A stretch of 64,000 nucleotides of DNA from Magnetospirillum sp. 15-1 (GCF_900184795.1 NZ_FXXN01000025.1:382542-446541), one strand, 5' to 3'. Numbered from the stretch's first letter, positions 19,501 through 28,710 are shown. Notes: a model not told the origin generated them from the sequence alone. Translations and numbers: made by a program.

Positions 19501-20520
19501 ATGGCCGATCCCCGTTTCTTTACCAATGCCGGTCCTTTCACCCTCGCCCAACTGGCGGAAATCTCCGGTGCCGCCTTGGCCGAGGGCTGCGATCAGGGGG
19601 CCGTCTTCGTGGATGTGGCGCCGCTGGAGCAGGCGGGGGCGGACAACGTGTCCTTCCTGGACAACCGCAAATACGTCGCCGCCTTCCAGGCCAGCAAGGC
19701 CGGGCTGTGCGTGGTGGCGCCCGAAATGGCGGAAAAGGCCCCTGCCGGCATGGCTCTGCTGCTGTCGCCCGATCCCTATCGCGCCTATGCCCACATCGCC
19801 CAGGCGTTCTATCCCAACCCGGCCCCCGAGCCGTGGGTGGCGCCGACCGCCTGGGTCGATCCGACCGCAAGCGTGGGAGAGGGCTGCCGCATCGAACCCG
19901 GCGCCGTGATCGGCCCCAAGGCCCAGGTCGGCGCGCGCTGTCGTATCGGCGCCAATGTGGTGGTTGGGCAGGGGGTGGTTCTGGGCGACGATTGCACCAT
20001 CGGGGCCAATGCCACCGTTTCCCATGCTCTGGTGGGCAATCGCGTCAACATCTATCCCGGCGCCCGTATCGGCCAGGACGGCTTCGGCTTCGCCATGGGG
20101 CCGCAGGGCCACCTGAAGGTGCCGCAATTGGGCCGCGTGGTGATCGGCAACAATGTCGAGATCGGCGCCAACACCACCATCGACCGGGGTGCCGGGCCGG
20201 ATACGGTGATCGGCGACGGCAGCATGATAGACAACCTCGTCCAGATTGGGCACAACGTCCAGCTGGGACGCGGCTGCGTCATCGTGGCGCAGGTGGGAAT
20301 CTCGGGCTCGACCCGCATGGGCGATTTTGTCGCGGCGGGCGGCCAGGCCGGTATCACCGGCCACTTGAAGATCGGATCGGGCGCGCGCATCGCCGCCCAG
20401 GCGGGAGTGATGCGCGACATCGCTCCCGGCGAGACCGTCGGCGGTGCGCCCGCCGTGCCCATGGCGGATTGGCTGCGCCAGTCGGCCATCCTGGGCAAGA
20501 TGGCGCGGAAAAAGAGTTAA
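19501..20520 (+). CDS. lpxD: UDP-3-O-(3-hydroxyacyl)glucosamine N-acyltransferase
   Basis: A 339-residue, left-handed beta-helix acyltransferase, third step of lipid A synthesis. The N-terminal uridine-binding domain ([20 protein letters not shown]) is followed by many hexapeptide repeats. The catalytic His lies in [13 protein letters not shown], with [23 protein letters not shown] after it. It starts 4 bases after the skp stop and belongs to the bamA-skp-lpxD-fabZ-lpxA-lpxI-lpxB run. Confidence 0.97.
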   Translation: MADPRFFTNAGPFTLAQLAEISGAALAEGCDQGAVFVDVAPLEQAGADNVSFLDNRKYVAAFQASKAGLCVVAPEMAEKAPAGMALLLSPDPYRAYAHIAQAFYPNPAPEPWVAPTAWVDPTASVGEGCRIEPGAVIGPKAQVGARCRIGANVVVGQGVVLGDDCTIGANATVSHALVGNRVNIYPGARIGQDGFGFAMGPQGHLKVPQLGRVVIGNNVEIGANTTIDRGAGPDTVIGDGSMIDNLVQIGHNVQLGRGCVIVAQVGISGSTRMGDFVAAGGQAGITGHLKIGSGARIAAQAGVMRDIAPGETVGGAPAVPMADWLRQSAILGKMARKKS

Positions 20521-20542
20521 GGCCAAAGGCAGGACGCGAGTC

Positions 20543-21022
20543 ATGGATACCGCCAACAACGACCAGGGGACCCACCTGGGCAAGGTCATCGATATCAGCC
20601 GGATCATCCAGATGATTCCGCACCGTTACCCCTTCCTCATGGTGGACCGGGTAGTGCAGGTGGTGGCCAATGAAAGCGCCGTGGGCATCAAGAACGTCAC
20701 CATCAACGAGCCGTTCTTCCAGGGCCATTTCCCGTCGCGCCCGGTTTTTCCCGGTGTGCTGATCATCGAATCCATGGCCCAGACGGCGGCCGTGCTGGTG
20801 GTCGAGACCCTGGGCGAATCGGCCGAGGGCAAGCTGGTCTATTTCATGAGCGTCGAGAATTGCCGATTCCGTAAACCGGTCGGCCCCGGCGACCAGTTGA
20901 TGATCCATGTCTTCAAGGAACGCTCGCGCGGCAACGTCTGGAAGTTCCGGGGTGAAGCCAAGGTCGACGGTACCCTTGTCGCCGAAGCCACCTATGCCGC
21001 CATGATCCTGGACGAAAAATGA
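20543..21022 (+). CDS. fabZ: 3-hydroxyacyl-[acyl-carrier-protein] dehydratase
   Basis: A 159-residue hot-dog-fold dehydratase of fatty-acid synthesis. [14 protein letters not shown] and [26 protein letters not shown] contain the catalytic His and Glu. It consumes the same 3-hydroxyacyl-ACPs that LpxD and LpxA use, so its place between them balances lipid A and phospholipid supply. It overlaps lpxA by 4 bases. Confidence 0.97.
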   Translation: MDTANNDQGTHLGKVIDISRIIQMIPHRYPFLMVDRVVQVVANESAVGIKNVTINEPFFQGHFPSRPVFPGVLIIESMAQTAAVLVVETLGESAEGKLVYFMSVENCRFRKPVGPGDQLMIHVFKERSRGNVWKFRGEAKVDGTLVAEATYAAMILDEK

Positions 21023-21810
21023 CCAACATTCATCCTTCGGCCGTCATCGATCCCAAGGCGGAGATCGCCTCCTCGGCGATCATCGGCCCGTTCTGCGTGG
21101 TCGGCCCCGACGTCAAGCTGGGCGAGTCCGTGGAACTGGTGTCCCATGTGGCGGTGGCGGGGCGCACCTCCATCGGTGCCGGCACCCGCATCTTCCCCTT
21201 CGCCTCCATCGGCCATCGTCCCCAGGACCTCAAGTACAAGGGCGAGCCCTCGACGCTGGAGATCGGCAGCAACAACCAGATCCGCGAGCACGTCACCATG
21301 AATCCCGGCACCGAGGGTGGCGGCATGGTGACCAAGGTCGGCGACAACTGTCTGTTCATGGCCAGTGCCCACGTGGCCCACGACTGCATCCTGGGCGACA
21401 GCGTGATCATGGCCAACAACGCCACCCTGGCCGGTCATGTGACGGTGGGCGAGTATGCCTTCCTGGGTGGTCTGTCGGCGGTGCACCAGTTCGTGCGCAT
21501 CGGCCGCCACGCCATGATCGGCGGCATGTCGGGCGTCGAGGCCGACGTGATCCCCTTCGGCATGGTGATCGGCAACCGCGCCTATCTCAACGGGCTGAAC
21601 ATCGTGGGCCTCAAGCGCCGCGGCTTCTCGCGCGATGACATCCATACGCTCCGCAACGCCTACCGCCTGATGTTCGCGCCGGAAGGCACGCTGCAGGAGC
21701 GCCTCTCCGACGTGGAGGAGCAGTTCAAGGACCATCCGGTGGTGATGGAGATCGTCGCCTTCATCCGCTCGGATTCGTCGCGATCGCTCAGCACGCCGAA
21801 TGGCGCCTAA
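21019..21810 (+). CDS. lpxA: UDP-N-acetylglucosamine O-acyltransferase
   Basis: A 263-residue hexapeptide-repeat trimeric acyltransferase, first step of lipid A synthesis. It begins [22 protein letters not shown]. The catalytic His is in the [13 protein letters not shown] segment. [20 protein letters not shown] and the C-terminal helical domain ([18 protein letters not shown]) are diagnostic. It overlaps fabZ by 4 bases and lpxI by 11. Confidence 0.97.
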   Translation: MTNIHPSAVIDPKAEIASSAIIGPFCVVGPDVKLGESVELVSHVAVAGRTSIGAGTRIFPFASIGHRPQDLKYKGEPSTLEIGSNNQIREHVTMNPGTEGGGMVTKVGDNCLFMASAHVAHDCILGDSVIMANNATLAGHVTVGEYAFLGGLSAVHQFVRIGRHAMIGGMSGVEADVIPFGMVIGNRAYLNGLNIVGLKRRGFSRDDIHTLRNAYRLMFAPEGTLQERLSDVEEQFKDHPVVMEIVAFIRSDSSRSLSTPNGA

Positions 21811-22618
21811 GCTCGGCATCATCGCGGGCGGCGGCGACCTGCCGGGACTGGTCGCCGCCGCCTGTCGCGCCCAGGGGCGCCCCTTTCACTTCCTTGCCCT
21901 GTCCGGCCATGCCGACCCCCAGGTAATCGGTGGCGATGCCCCGCAGGACTGGGTCCGCCTGGGCGAGGCCGGTACCGGCTTCGAACGCCTGCGCCAGGCC
22001 GGGGTCGCCGAGGTGGTGATGATCGGCCCGGTCCGCCGCCCGACCATTCTGGAACTGGCCCCCGATTTCCGCACCGCCCGTTTCTTTGCCCGCGTCGGGC
22101 TCAAGGCCCTGGGAGATGACGGCCTGCTGCGCGCCGTGGCCGCCGAACTGGAAAGCGAAGGTTTCCGCGTGGTGGGCGTCGACGAGGTCCTCTCCGACTG
22201 TCTGGCGGTCCCCGGTGACTATGGCAGCCTTTCTCCCGACCAACAGGCCCAAGCCGATATCACGCGCGGCATCGAGGTGGCGCGCGGCCTGGGCGCCCTG
22301 GACGTGGGGCAGGCCGTGGTGGTGCAGCAGGGCATCGTGCTGGGCGTGGAAGCCATCGAAGGCACCGACAATCTCCTCCGCCGCTGTGGCCCGCTGGCCC
22401 GCGAAGGCGTAGGCGGCGTGTTGGTCAAGCTGAAGAAGCCGGGCCAGGACCGCCGCATCGATCTGCCCACCATCGGCCTTACCACGCTCCGCGAGGCCGC
22501 CGCCGCCGGTTTGCGCGGTATCGCGGTAGAGGCGGGAGGCGCCCTGGTGCTGGGCCGCGACGCCATGGCCACCGAAGCCGATCGCCTTGGCCTGTTCGTC
22601 ATCGGCATCGAGCCCTAG
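21800..22618 (+). CDS. lpxI: UDP-2,3-diacylglucosamine pyrophosphatase LpxI
   Basis: A 272-residue LpxI (formerly DUF1009) protein that hydrolyses UDP-2,3-diacylglucosamine to lipid X. It starts [20 protein letters not shown]. The C-terminal catalytic part includes VVVQQGIVLGVEAIEGTDNLLRR and GVLVKLKKPGQDRRIDLPTIG. Alphaproteobacteria use LpxI where E. coli uses the unrelated LpxH, and its position between lpxA and lpxB is characteristic. The start overlaps the lpxA end by 11 bases. Confidence 0.94.
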   Translation: MAPKLGIIAGGGDLPGLVAAACRAQGRPFHFLALSGHADPQVIGGDAPQDWVRLGEAGTGFERLRQAGVAEVVMIGPVRRPTILELAPDFRTARFFARVGLKALGDDGLLRAVAAELESEGFRVVGVDEVLSDCLAVPGDYGSLSPDQQAQADITRGIEVARGLGALDVGQAVVVQQGIVLGVEAIEGTDNLLRRCGPLAREGVGGVLVKLKKPGQDRRIDLPTIGLTTLREAAAAGLRGIAVEAGGALVLGRDAMATEADRLGLFVIGIEP

Positions 22619-22621
22619 CCC

Positions 22622-23809
22622 ATGAGCAACGCGCCGCTGCTCGTTTACCTCATCGCTGGCGAGCCGTCGGGCGACCTGCTGGGCGGCCGGCTGATGGCGG
22701 CGCTGAAGGCACGCCTTGGCCAGGGCATCACCTTCGCCGGTATCGGTGGCGAGAGCATGCGGGAAGAGGGGCTGAATTCCCTGTTCCCCATGACCGAATT
22801 ATCGGTGATGGGGCTGGTCGAGGTGCTGCCACGCATTCCCCGCATCCTGCGCCGGGTGGGCGAGACCCTTTGCGACATCGAAACAAAGCGTCCGGATGCC
22901 CTGATCACCATCGATTCCTGGGGTTTCAACGGCCGCATTCACAACGGTCTGAAGAAGCGGGGCTCGAATGTCCCGCGCATTCACTACGTGGCGCCCATGG
23001 TGTGGGCCTGGAAGTCGGGACGGACCAAGACCCTGGCCCGCGTCCTCGACCTGCTGCTCACCTTGCTGCCCAACGAGCCGGCATGGTTCGAGAAGGAGGG
23101 CTTGCGAACCCTGCATGTCGGCCATCCGGTGGTGGAGGGCGCGGCGGCCAAGGGTGACGGCGCGGCCTTCCGGACCCGGCACGGCTTCGCGCCCGACCGA
23201 AAATTACTGTGCGTGCTGCCCGGCAGCCGCCATTCCGAGACCGCCAAGCTGCTGCGGCCGTTCGAGGAAACCATGGCGCTGCTGGCCCGGCGCTTTCCCG
23301 ATCTCGCCGTGGTGGTGCCCACCGTGGAGACGGTGGCCGACGAGGTGGCGCGGACCGTCAAGTCGTGGCCGCTGCCGACCCTCTTGGTGCGGGGGCCGGA
23401 GAAATACGACGCCTTCGCCGCCTGCGACGCCGCCCTGGCGGCCTCGGGCACCGTCGCCCTGGAACTGGCCATGGCCGGCCTGCCGGCGGTGATCACCTAC
23501 AAGGTGTCGCCGCTGTCGGCCTTCGTGGCCACCCGTTTCCTGGGACTCAGCCTCAAATTCGTCACCCTCGTCAACATCCTGGTTGACGAATCGGTGATGC
23601 CGGAATTGCTGCAAGACGATTGCCGCCCCGATAAGCTGGCGGCGGCGGTGGAGCACCTGCTGACCGACGAGGCGGCGAGGGCGGCTCAGCGGGCCGGTGC
23701 CCGGCGCGCCCTGGAAAAGCTCGGCCTGGGCGGCGAAAGCCCCAGCCGGCGGGCCGCCGACGCGGTAATTGACTTCATTCGGCAACGCAAGGAGCTGGGA
23801 AATGGCTGA
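22622..23809 (+). CDS. lpxB: Lipid-A-disaccharide synthase
   Basis: A 395-residue GT19 glycosyltransferase that condenses lipid X with UDP-diacylglucosamine. The N-terminal LIAGEPSGDLLGGRLMAAL, the segment HYVAPMVWAWKSGRTK, and the C-terminal ASGTVALELAMAGLPAVITYKVSP are conserved. It ends the lipid A operon. Its last codons overlap the start of the glyoxalase gene by 8 bases, which keeps that gene on the same message. Confidence 0.97.
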   Translation: MSNAPLLVYLIAGEPSGDLLGGRLMAALKARLGQGITFAGIGGESMREEGLNSLFPMTELSVMGLVEVLPRIPRILRRVGETLCDIETKRPDALITIDSWGFNGRIHNGLKKRGSNVPRIHYVAPMVWAWKSGRTKTLARVLDLLLTLLPNEPAWFEKEGLRTLHVGHPVVEGAAAKGDGAAFRTRHGFAPDRKLLCVLPGSRHSETAKLLRPFEETMALLARRFPDLAVVVPTVETVADEVARTVKSWPLPTLLVRGPEKYDAFAACDAALAASGTVALELAMAGLPAVITYKVSPLSAFVATRFLGLSLKFVTLVNILVDESVMPELLQDDCRPDKLAAAVEHLLTDEAARAAQRAGARRALEKLGLGGESPSRRAADAVIDFIRQRKELGNG

Positions 23810-24194
23810 CTGGCGCTTTCTTCACACCATGATTCGGGTGGGCAATCTGGATCGCTCCATCGACTTTTATACCCGCCTGCTGGGGATGAAGCTGCTGCGG
23901 CGCACCGATTTCCCCGAAGGACGCTTCACCCTGGCCTTCGTCGGCTATGGCGAGGAAGCCTCCAGCACGGTTGTGGAACTGACCCACAATTGGGATACCG
24001 AATCCTATGAATTGGGCGGTGGTTTCGGCCATCTGGCGCTGGGCGTGCCCGACATCTACAAGGCCTGTGCCGATCTGGAAGCGGCCGGGGCCAAGATCCC
24101 CCGCCCGCCGGGCCCCATGAAGCACGGCTCGACCATCATCGCCTTCGTCGAAGACCCCGACGGCTACAAGATCGAGCTGATTCAGGCGAAATAG
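23802..24194 (+). CDS. gloA: Lactoylglutathione lyase (glyoxalase I)
   Basis: A 130-residue VOC-fold metalloenzyme that isomerises the methylglyoxal-glutathione hemithioacetal to S-lactoylglutathione. LHTMIRVGNLDRSIDFYTRLLGMKLLRR gives the first metal-ligand His. VVELTHNWD gives Glu, GFGHLALGV the second His and KIELIQ the final Glu. AAGGAGCTGGG lies inside the end of lpxB, ahead of ATG 23802. Its link to lipid A genes seems to be only transcriptional. Confidence 0.92.
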   Translation: MADWRFLHTMIRVGNLDRSIDFYTRLLGMKLLRRTDFPEGRFTLAFVGYGEEASSTVVELTHNWDTESYELGGGFGHLALGVPDIYKACADLEAAGAKIPRPPGPMKHGSTIIAFVEDPDGYKIELIQAK

Positions 24195-24248
24195 CCCAAA
24201 GAGGTTTTTTAGAGTCTGTCCGACTTTAACTGGAGCATTCCATCGCCT

Positions 24249-24309
24249 CGTCATGGCCGGGCTTGACCCGGCCATCCATGGACCCCCGGATCAAGTCCGG
24301 GGGTGACGG
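24249..24309. repeat. REP-like pair of inverted palindromes
   Basis: Two adjoining imperfect palindromes: 24249-24280 (CGTCATGGCCGGGCTTGACC onward) and 24281-24309 in the opposite orientation, ending GGGGGTGACGG. The same family lies inside the repeat elements at 25248-25448 and 48351-48560. It sits between gloA and the IS element. Confidence 0.75.
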
Positions 24310-24338
24310 CGCTTCAACCTGAACCTGACAAACTCTAG

Positions 24339-25187
24339 GCTGTAGTGACAATTTAGGATTCCCTTGGCGCCCGAGATGTGATTCAAGACTGATTTTTGGA
24401 GGTCGGTCTTGGACGGCGAAGTTCTGCGCGATGATCAGTGGGAGCGGCTGCGGGAGTTTGTGCCCGGAGGCCGGAAGGGAAAGCGTGGCCCGCGTAGCGA
24501 TGGCCGCCGCTTCTTCGACGCCATCCTGTGGGTGGCACGGTCTGGTGCGCGATGGCGAGATTTGCCGGAGAAGTTTGGCCCCTATCAGACGGCCAAACGC
24601 CGCTATTACCGCTGGATCGAGCAGGGCGTCTTCGACCGGATATTCGAGGCTGTGTCGGTTGATCCAGACCTTGAATGGATGATGATCGACGCCACCGTCA
24701 TCCGAGCCAACGCGCAAGCCGCCGGGGCACGGCGTAAAAGGGGGGACCGCAAGCCCAGGCTCTTGGGCGTTCTCGGGGCGGCTTCGGAACCAAACTCCAC
24801 GCCGTAGTCGATGCGCTGGGCTTGCCGGTTCGCTTCGAACTTGGCCCCGGCCAGCAGAATGACATGGCACCAGCCTGCGATCTGATCCGGGGATTGAAGG
24901 CCGATCAAGTCCTCGCCGACCGCGCCTATGACGCCGACCGATTGCATGACCTCATCCTCGACCAAGGCGGCGAGCCGGTCATTCCGCCGCGCCGCCATCG
25001 CAACTACCAGCACGCCTACGATCGGATCGCCTACAAGCAGCGATGGGGCATCGAGGGCTTCTTCGCAAAACTCAAGCAATGGCGCCGCGTCGCAACCCGA
25101 TACGACAAGATCGCCGCCAATTTCCTGGGCTTCGTAAAGCTCGCCAGCATCATGTTCTGGCTCAAATGACTAAAATGTCACTACAGC
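24339..25187 (+). mobile_element. IS5-family insertion sequence (IS427-like), intact
   Basis: An 849-bp element. The terminal inverted repeats begin GCTGTAGTGACA at 24339 and, on the other strand, at 25187; 17 of the first 18 bases match. CTAG flanks both ends (24335-24338 and 25188-25191), a 4-bp target duplication, although CTAG is itself palindromic so a TA duplication is also possible. It carries one transposase gene read through a -1 frameshift. Perfect ends and an undamaged gene suggest recent insertion into the repeat-rich DNA downstream of gloA. Confidence 0.9.
24409..25169 (+). CDS. IS5-family transposase, made by -1 frameshift
   Basis: Two overlapping frames encode one DDE transposase. 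Frame 1 runs from TTG 24409 (GGAGG upstream) to a stop at 24807. Frame 2 is open from just after a TAA at 24733-24735 to 25169. The slippery run A4G6 at 24736-24745 lies where the frames meet. A -1 slip gives ...RRKRG-GPQAQALGRSRGGFGTKLHAV..., the expected family sequence, and a protein of about 253 residues. The catalytic triad is in MMIDATV, LADRAYDAD and RWGIEGFFAKLKQWRR. N-terminal DDQWERLREFVPG is the usual DNA-binding start. The slip therefore looks programmed and not a mutation. Confidence 0.88.
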
Positions 25188-25247
25188 CTAGGGCCTGGCC
25201 CACTGCTGTCCGGTTTAAGTTTCCAGGTGCCGGGGGATAGGCTGCTT

Positions 25248-25448
25248 CACCACCAAGACACCAAGGGCACCAAGAGGGCTTTCCCTTATCTCGTCGTGCC
25301 CGGACTTGTTCCGGGTAACCACGCCCAGTCGCCTGCCTCATGGTCTGGCCCGGTATTCCGGTGGAGCAGCGTGGATGGCCGGAACAAGTCCAGCCAAGAC
25401 GGCCTTGTCACGTACTCCGCCCTCTCGGTGCCCTTGGTGTCTTGGTGG
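25248..25448. repeat. Composite hairpin element, copy 1 (CACCAAG arms around REP palindromes)
   Basis: The outer arms at 25250-25278 and 25420-25448 are inverted repeats matching 28 of 29 positions, built from ~9-bp units of the form ACCAAGGGC/ACCAAGAC. Inside are two REP-like palindromes in inverse orientation, the first around TGCCCGGACTTGTTCCGGG. The 377-bp gap between the IS and trmFO (25192-25568) holds only this element and flanking sequence. A second copy lies at 48351-48560. Short reading frames across it are not genes. Confidence 0.8.
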
Positions 25449-25568
25449 TTTGTCCGTCTTTTCCGCGTCCCCGCACGGGGGGAATACAGTCAAGCCCAAG
25501 GGGGCGAGGCCCGGCCGTGACGAGTGGATGGAGCGCTTCAGCTTAAACTCTGGTTTTCCCTTCGGATT

Positions 25569-26912
25569 CTATTTCCGAAGCGTATCGATCCAGGGAGTCA
25601 GAGCGTCCCGTGCCCGATCGGCGTAAAGCTTCTTGCGATCGCGGCCCTTGACGCGGCGGCCCCGCTCGTCGCGCTCGGGCGGCGGCGGGAACAGGCCGAA
25701 ATTGATGTTCATGGGCTGATAGGTCTCGGCCTCGGCCCCGCCGGTGACGTGATTGAGCAAGGCGCCCAGCGCGGTGATGGCCGGCGGGCGGAACATCTCG
25801 CGGCCCTGGGCCTCGGCGGCGGCGAACAGCCCGGCCAGCAGGCCGATGGCCGAGCTTTCCACATAGCCTTCGCAGCCGGTGACCTGTCCGGCCAGACGCA
25901 GCCTCGGCTGAGCCTTGAGCCGCAAGGTGCGGTCGAGGACACGCGGACCGTTGACGAAGGTGTTGCGGTGCAGGCCGCCCAGGCGGGCGAACTCGGCATT
26001 CTCCAGGCCGGGAATGGCGCGGAAGATACGGGCCTGCTCGCCATGGCGCAGCTTGGTCTGGAACCCCACCAGATTGTAAAGGGTCCCCAGCGCGTTATCC
26101 TGGCGCAACTGCACCACGGCGAACGGCTTGGGGCCATTGGGATTGGTCAGGCCCACCGGCTTCATGGGGCCGAAGGCCAGGGTATCCTTGCCGCGTTCGG
26201 CCATCACCTCGATGGGCAGGCAACCCTCGAAATAGGGGGTGTCCTTCTCCCACTCGTGGAACGGTACCTTCTCGCCGGTGATCAGCGCGTCGATGAAGGC
26301 GTAGTACTGTTCCTTGTCCAGCGGACAGTTGATGTAGTCCGAGCCGGTTCCCTTGTCGTAGCGCGACTGGAACCACGCGCTTTTGAAATCGATGCTGTCC
26401 TTGGTGACGATGGGGGCGATGGCGTCGAAGAAGGCCAGCGAATCCTCGCCGGTCACGCCCTTCAGCGCCTCGGCCATGGCGGGCGAGGTCAGCGGTCCGG
26501 TGGCGATGACCACCTGCTCCCAATCCTCGGGCGGCAGGCCGGCAACTTCCTCGCGGACGATGGTGATGCGGGGATGGCTGGATAGCGCCGCCTGGACGCC
26601 TTGGGAAAAGCCGTCGCGGTCCACCGCCAGGGCACCGCCGGCGGGAACCTTGTGGGCGTCGGCCTGGGCCAGGATCAGCGAGCCGGCACGGCGCATCTCT
26701 TCGTGCAGCAGTCCGACGGCGTTGTAATCCGCATCGTCCGAGCGCAACGAGTTGGAGCACACCAACTCGGCCAAGCCATCGGTCTGATGGGCCGGAGTGG
26801 TGCGCACAGGGCGCATTTCGTGGAGGATGACGGGGATGTCGGCCTGAGCGAGCTGCCAGGCGGCTTCCGACCCGGCAAGCCCGCCGCCGATCACATGGAC
26901 GGTGCGGGTCAT
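25569..26912 (-). CDS. trmFO: Methylenetetrahydrofolate-tRNA-(uracil-5-)-methyltransferase
   Basis: A 447-residue FAD enzyme that makes 5-methyluridine-54 in the tRNA T-loop using methylene-THF. The N-terminal [18 protein letters not shown] binds FAD, and HEMRP with [17 protein letters not shown] is the TrmFO signature. The C-terminal part has [15 protein letters not shown] and NINFGLFPP. The family is found in place of TrmA in Gram-positives and many alphaproteobacteria. It is transcribed alone; a small minus-strand gene lies 56 bp upstream and could be its operon partner. Confidence 0.96.
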   Translation of the reverse strand: MTRTVHVIGGGLAGSEAAWQLAQADIPVILHEMRPVRTTPAHQTDGLAELVCSNSLRSDDADYNAVGLLHEEMRRAGSLILAQADAHKVPAGGALAVDRDGFSQGVQAALSSHPRITIVREEVAGLPPEDWEQVVIATGPLTSPAMAEALKGVTGEDSLAFFDAIAPIVTKDSIDFKSAWFQSRYDKGTGSDYINCPLDKEQYYAFIDALITGEKVPFHEWEKDTPYFEGCLPIEVMAERGKDTLAFGPMKPVGLTNPNGPKPFAVVQLRQDNALGTLYNLVGFQTKLRHGEQARIFRAIPGLENAEFARLGGLHRNTFVNGPRVLDRTLRLKAQPRLRLAGQVTGCEGYVESSAIGLLAGLFAAAEAQGREMFRPPAITALGALLNHVTGGAEAETYQPMNINFGLFPPPPERDERGRRVKGRDRKKLYADRARDALTPWIDTLRK

Positions 26913-26968
26913 GCCGAGGGAGATAGAGGCTCCGGGGCCTCTTGTCCAGAAGCTTTACCCCAGAAGCT

Positions 26969-27235
26969 CTACCGAGGATTCATCGAGGCAACCAGATGGG
27001 CCATGAATTGGGCGCTGGCCCCGCCGGATACCGCCGAGATGGAAGCGGTGCCCGACACCGGCTTGGCGCCGCTGCCGTCTTGCGTCACTTCCTTGTCGGC
27101 ATCGGGAAGATCGAGCGGGCCGTAGCCGTAGGTACTGAAGGCCGAGGCGGCGCCCGACTTCTCGATGGAATGGCTGGCCCCTTCGTCCTTCTTGTTGAGC
27201 AGAAGGCTGGAGGAGGCGACGCTGAGAGAGACCAT
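26969..27235 (-). CDS. Small hypothetical protein, 88 residues
   Basis: I do not recognise this protein. It is rich in Ser, Ala and Gly, begins MVSLSVASSSLLLNKKDEGA and has no membrane segment. ATG 27235 follows GGAGAA at good spacing, so translation is likely. The composition (repeated small residues, acidic LDLPDADKE) resembles low-complexity or motility/adhesin-associated small proteins of Rhodospirillales, but that is only an impression. The gene lies upstream of trmFO on the same strand and is divergent from the DUF4170 gene across 201 bp. Confidence 0.6.
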   Translation of the reverse strand: MVSLSVASSSLLLNKKDEGASHSIEKSGAASAFSTYGYGPLDLPDADKEVTQDGSGAKPVSGTASISAVSGGASAQFMAHLVASMNPR

Positions 27236-27436
27236 GTTCGTTCTCCGAGGAGAGAGTTCGCCCTTCTCGATGCATTGACCGTGCCAAACTTAAAATCGCG
27301 GATTTCCGCCACTTCTCGCCGATATGGGGCGGCAGAATCTGCCGGGGCGGCATGTTACGAAGGACATTCCTTCCGGGCCGGGGATGGGGTATAAGCTTGC
27401 GCGAAGCCACCCCTTCGAGTGGGAAGAGAGACACCC

Positions 27437-27844
27437 ATGGCCAAGACCTATTACGTCGTCGGCGGCGAATATGCCGATACCTCCTTTACCGTCATCGCCC
27501 CCGGCCATGCCGAGGAACGCTTCGGCCCCTTCGAGGAGCAGGAGGCACATATCTGCTGGCGGGCGCTGACCGGCAAGTCGGTGGACAATGCCATGGTCCG
27601 CTACTTCATCCGCAGCACCGAGGACGCCGCCGCCGACCAGTGGTACGTGATGGGCGGCGAATACGCCGACACCACCTTCCAGGAAGTCACCGAGGGCCGC
27701 ACCCTCGAGGTGCACGGCCCGTTCTCCCGCAAGGAAGCGCTGGAAAAGTGGCGCGAACTGACCGGCAAGTCGGTGGACAACGCGCTGACCCGCTACGACC
27801 TTTTCACCGGCGAGGAACTGAAGCGTCGCAACGTCAAGGGGTGA
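27437..27844 (+). CDS. DUF4170 protein with two tandem copies of the domain
   Basis: A 135-residue protein made of two similar halves. Residues 4-66 start YYVVGGEYADTSFT, residues 73-130 start WYVMGGEYADTTFQ, and both contain GPF...EA...W.ALTGKSVDNAM/L.RY. The family as I know it (DUF4170, alphaproteobacterial) is usually one copy of ~70-80 residues, so this looks like an internal duplication. No signal peptide or membrane segment. ATG 27437 has GGGAAGAGAG upstream. The function is unknown. A TATAAG at 27390-27395 could be its -10 box. Confidence 0.75.
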   Translation: MAKTYYVVGGEYADTSFTVIAPGHAEERFGPFEEQEAHICWRALTGKSVDNAMVRYFIRSTEDAAADQWYVMGGEYADTTFQEVTEGRTLEVHGPFSRKEALEKWRELTGKSVDNALTRYDLFTGEELKRRNVKG

Positions 27845-27923
27845 TGGGGGCGTATTCGCCTCTGGTCACGAACCGAAGAAAGCGGTATTTCCTTACCGAA
27901 TTCAGACGAAAGGGAGGTCGCAC

Positions 27924-28259
27924 GTGTCCCATTACCCCAACAAGTACCACGCCTTCATCTGCACCCAGCGTCGCCCCGACGGTCATCCGCGCGGCTGCTG
28001 CACCAGCAAGGGCGGCGGTCAGCCGCTGTTCAACCGGCTGGCCGAGAAGGTGACCGAGATGAATCTGTGGGAGAAGGGCGTCAGCGTCGCCTCGTCCAGC
28101 TGCCTGGGCTTCTGCAAGTTCGGCCCGCTGATGGTGGTCTATCCCCAGGGCATCTGGTACAAGGCCGAGACGGTGGAGGACATCGACGAGATCGTTTCCT
28201 CGCACTTCGCCAACGACAAGCCGGTCGAGCGTCTGATCGTCACGCCATCCAAGGCGTAA
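27924..28259 (+). CDS. Thioredoxin-like [2Fe-2S] ferredoxin
   Basis: A 111-residue protein of the (2Fe-2S) ferredoxin family related to the NuoE/Shethna-type fold. Cysteines in FICTQRR..HPRGCC form one half of the cluster site and SSSCLGFCKFGPLMVVYPQGIWY (C-x3-C) the other. It is presumably a cytoplasmic electron carrier or cluster chaperone; its partner is unknown. The start is GTG 27924, with AGGGAGGT upstream. It follows the DUF4170 gene by 79 bp and may be co-transcribed. Confidence 0.85.
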   Translation: MSHYPNKYHAFICTQRRPDGHPRGCCTSKGGGQPLFNRLAEKVTEMNLWEKGVSVASSSCLGFCKFGPLMVVYPQGIWYKAETVEDIDEIVSSHFANDKPVERLIVTPSKA

Positions 28260-28300
28260 GCGATTTCAAAGGATTGCGTGAAGCTCTTGATCCTTGCGGA

Positions 28301-28684
28301 TCAGGAGCTTTTCGATTCCAGAAGGTCGGCGAGCTTGGCCAGCGCGCTGGACAGCAGGCGGTGATCGCCCGATTCGGCCAGCACCCCCAGCAGCACCAGG
28401 GCGTCGTCGTTGAACAGGCCCAGGGCATCCATGGCGGCGGTGAAGCCGTCAGCGGCCAGGGCATCGGTGCCGGCGCGGAAGGCGCGGCGCCGGCCACCCT
28501 TGGACTCGTGTTCCAGCAACTCGGCAAGCGCTTCCTCGGCGGGGCGCTTGCGATGGATTTGGAAGGCCAGGGCGCGCAGCACGCGAACCTTGTCCTCATC
28601 GTCGATTGTGTCGTGGCGGGCCATGGCCCGCACCTTGGCCCGCTGCCGGGCCCGAGTCAATGTTCGCGGCGCCTCGACGCCCAC
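28301..28684 (-). CDS. Hypothetical protein, all-alpha, ~107-127 residues
   Basis: I do not recognise this protein. It looks wholly helical: an N-terminal basic stretch, then DKVRVLRALAFQIHRKRPAEEALAELLEHE, a GGRRRAFRAG turn and AMDALGLFNDDALVLLGVLAE..LLSSALAKLADLLES. No cysteines or membrane segments. Two starts are possible: GTG at 28684 or ATG at 28624. The ATG gives a 107-residue protein starting MARHDTIDDEDKV and leaves more room for a promoter shared with the divergent methyltransferase gene. It could be a small cytoplasmic adaptor, but nothing confirms it. Confidence 0.6.
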   Translation of the reverse strand: MGVEAPRTLTRARQRAKVRAMARHDTIDDEDKVRVLRALAFQIHRKRPAEEALAELLEHESKGGRRRAFRAGTDALAADGFTAAMDALGLFNDDALVLLGVLAESGDHRLLSSALAKLADLLESKSS

Positions 28685-28710
28685 ATGCCGGTCATGCTAA
28701 ACCGCCTGCC

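Noticed and set aside
24409-24807. Transposase as a broken pseudogene
   Set aside because: The A4G6 run at the frame junction, the stop placement and the joined sequence fit programmed -1 frameshifting, and the DDE triad is intact.
25227-25626. Several short plus-strand frames between the IS and trmFO
   Set aside because: They read through the composite inverted repeat and its palindromes and lack ribosome sites.
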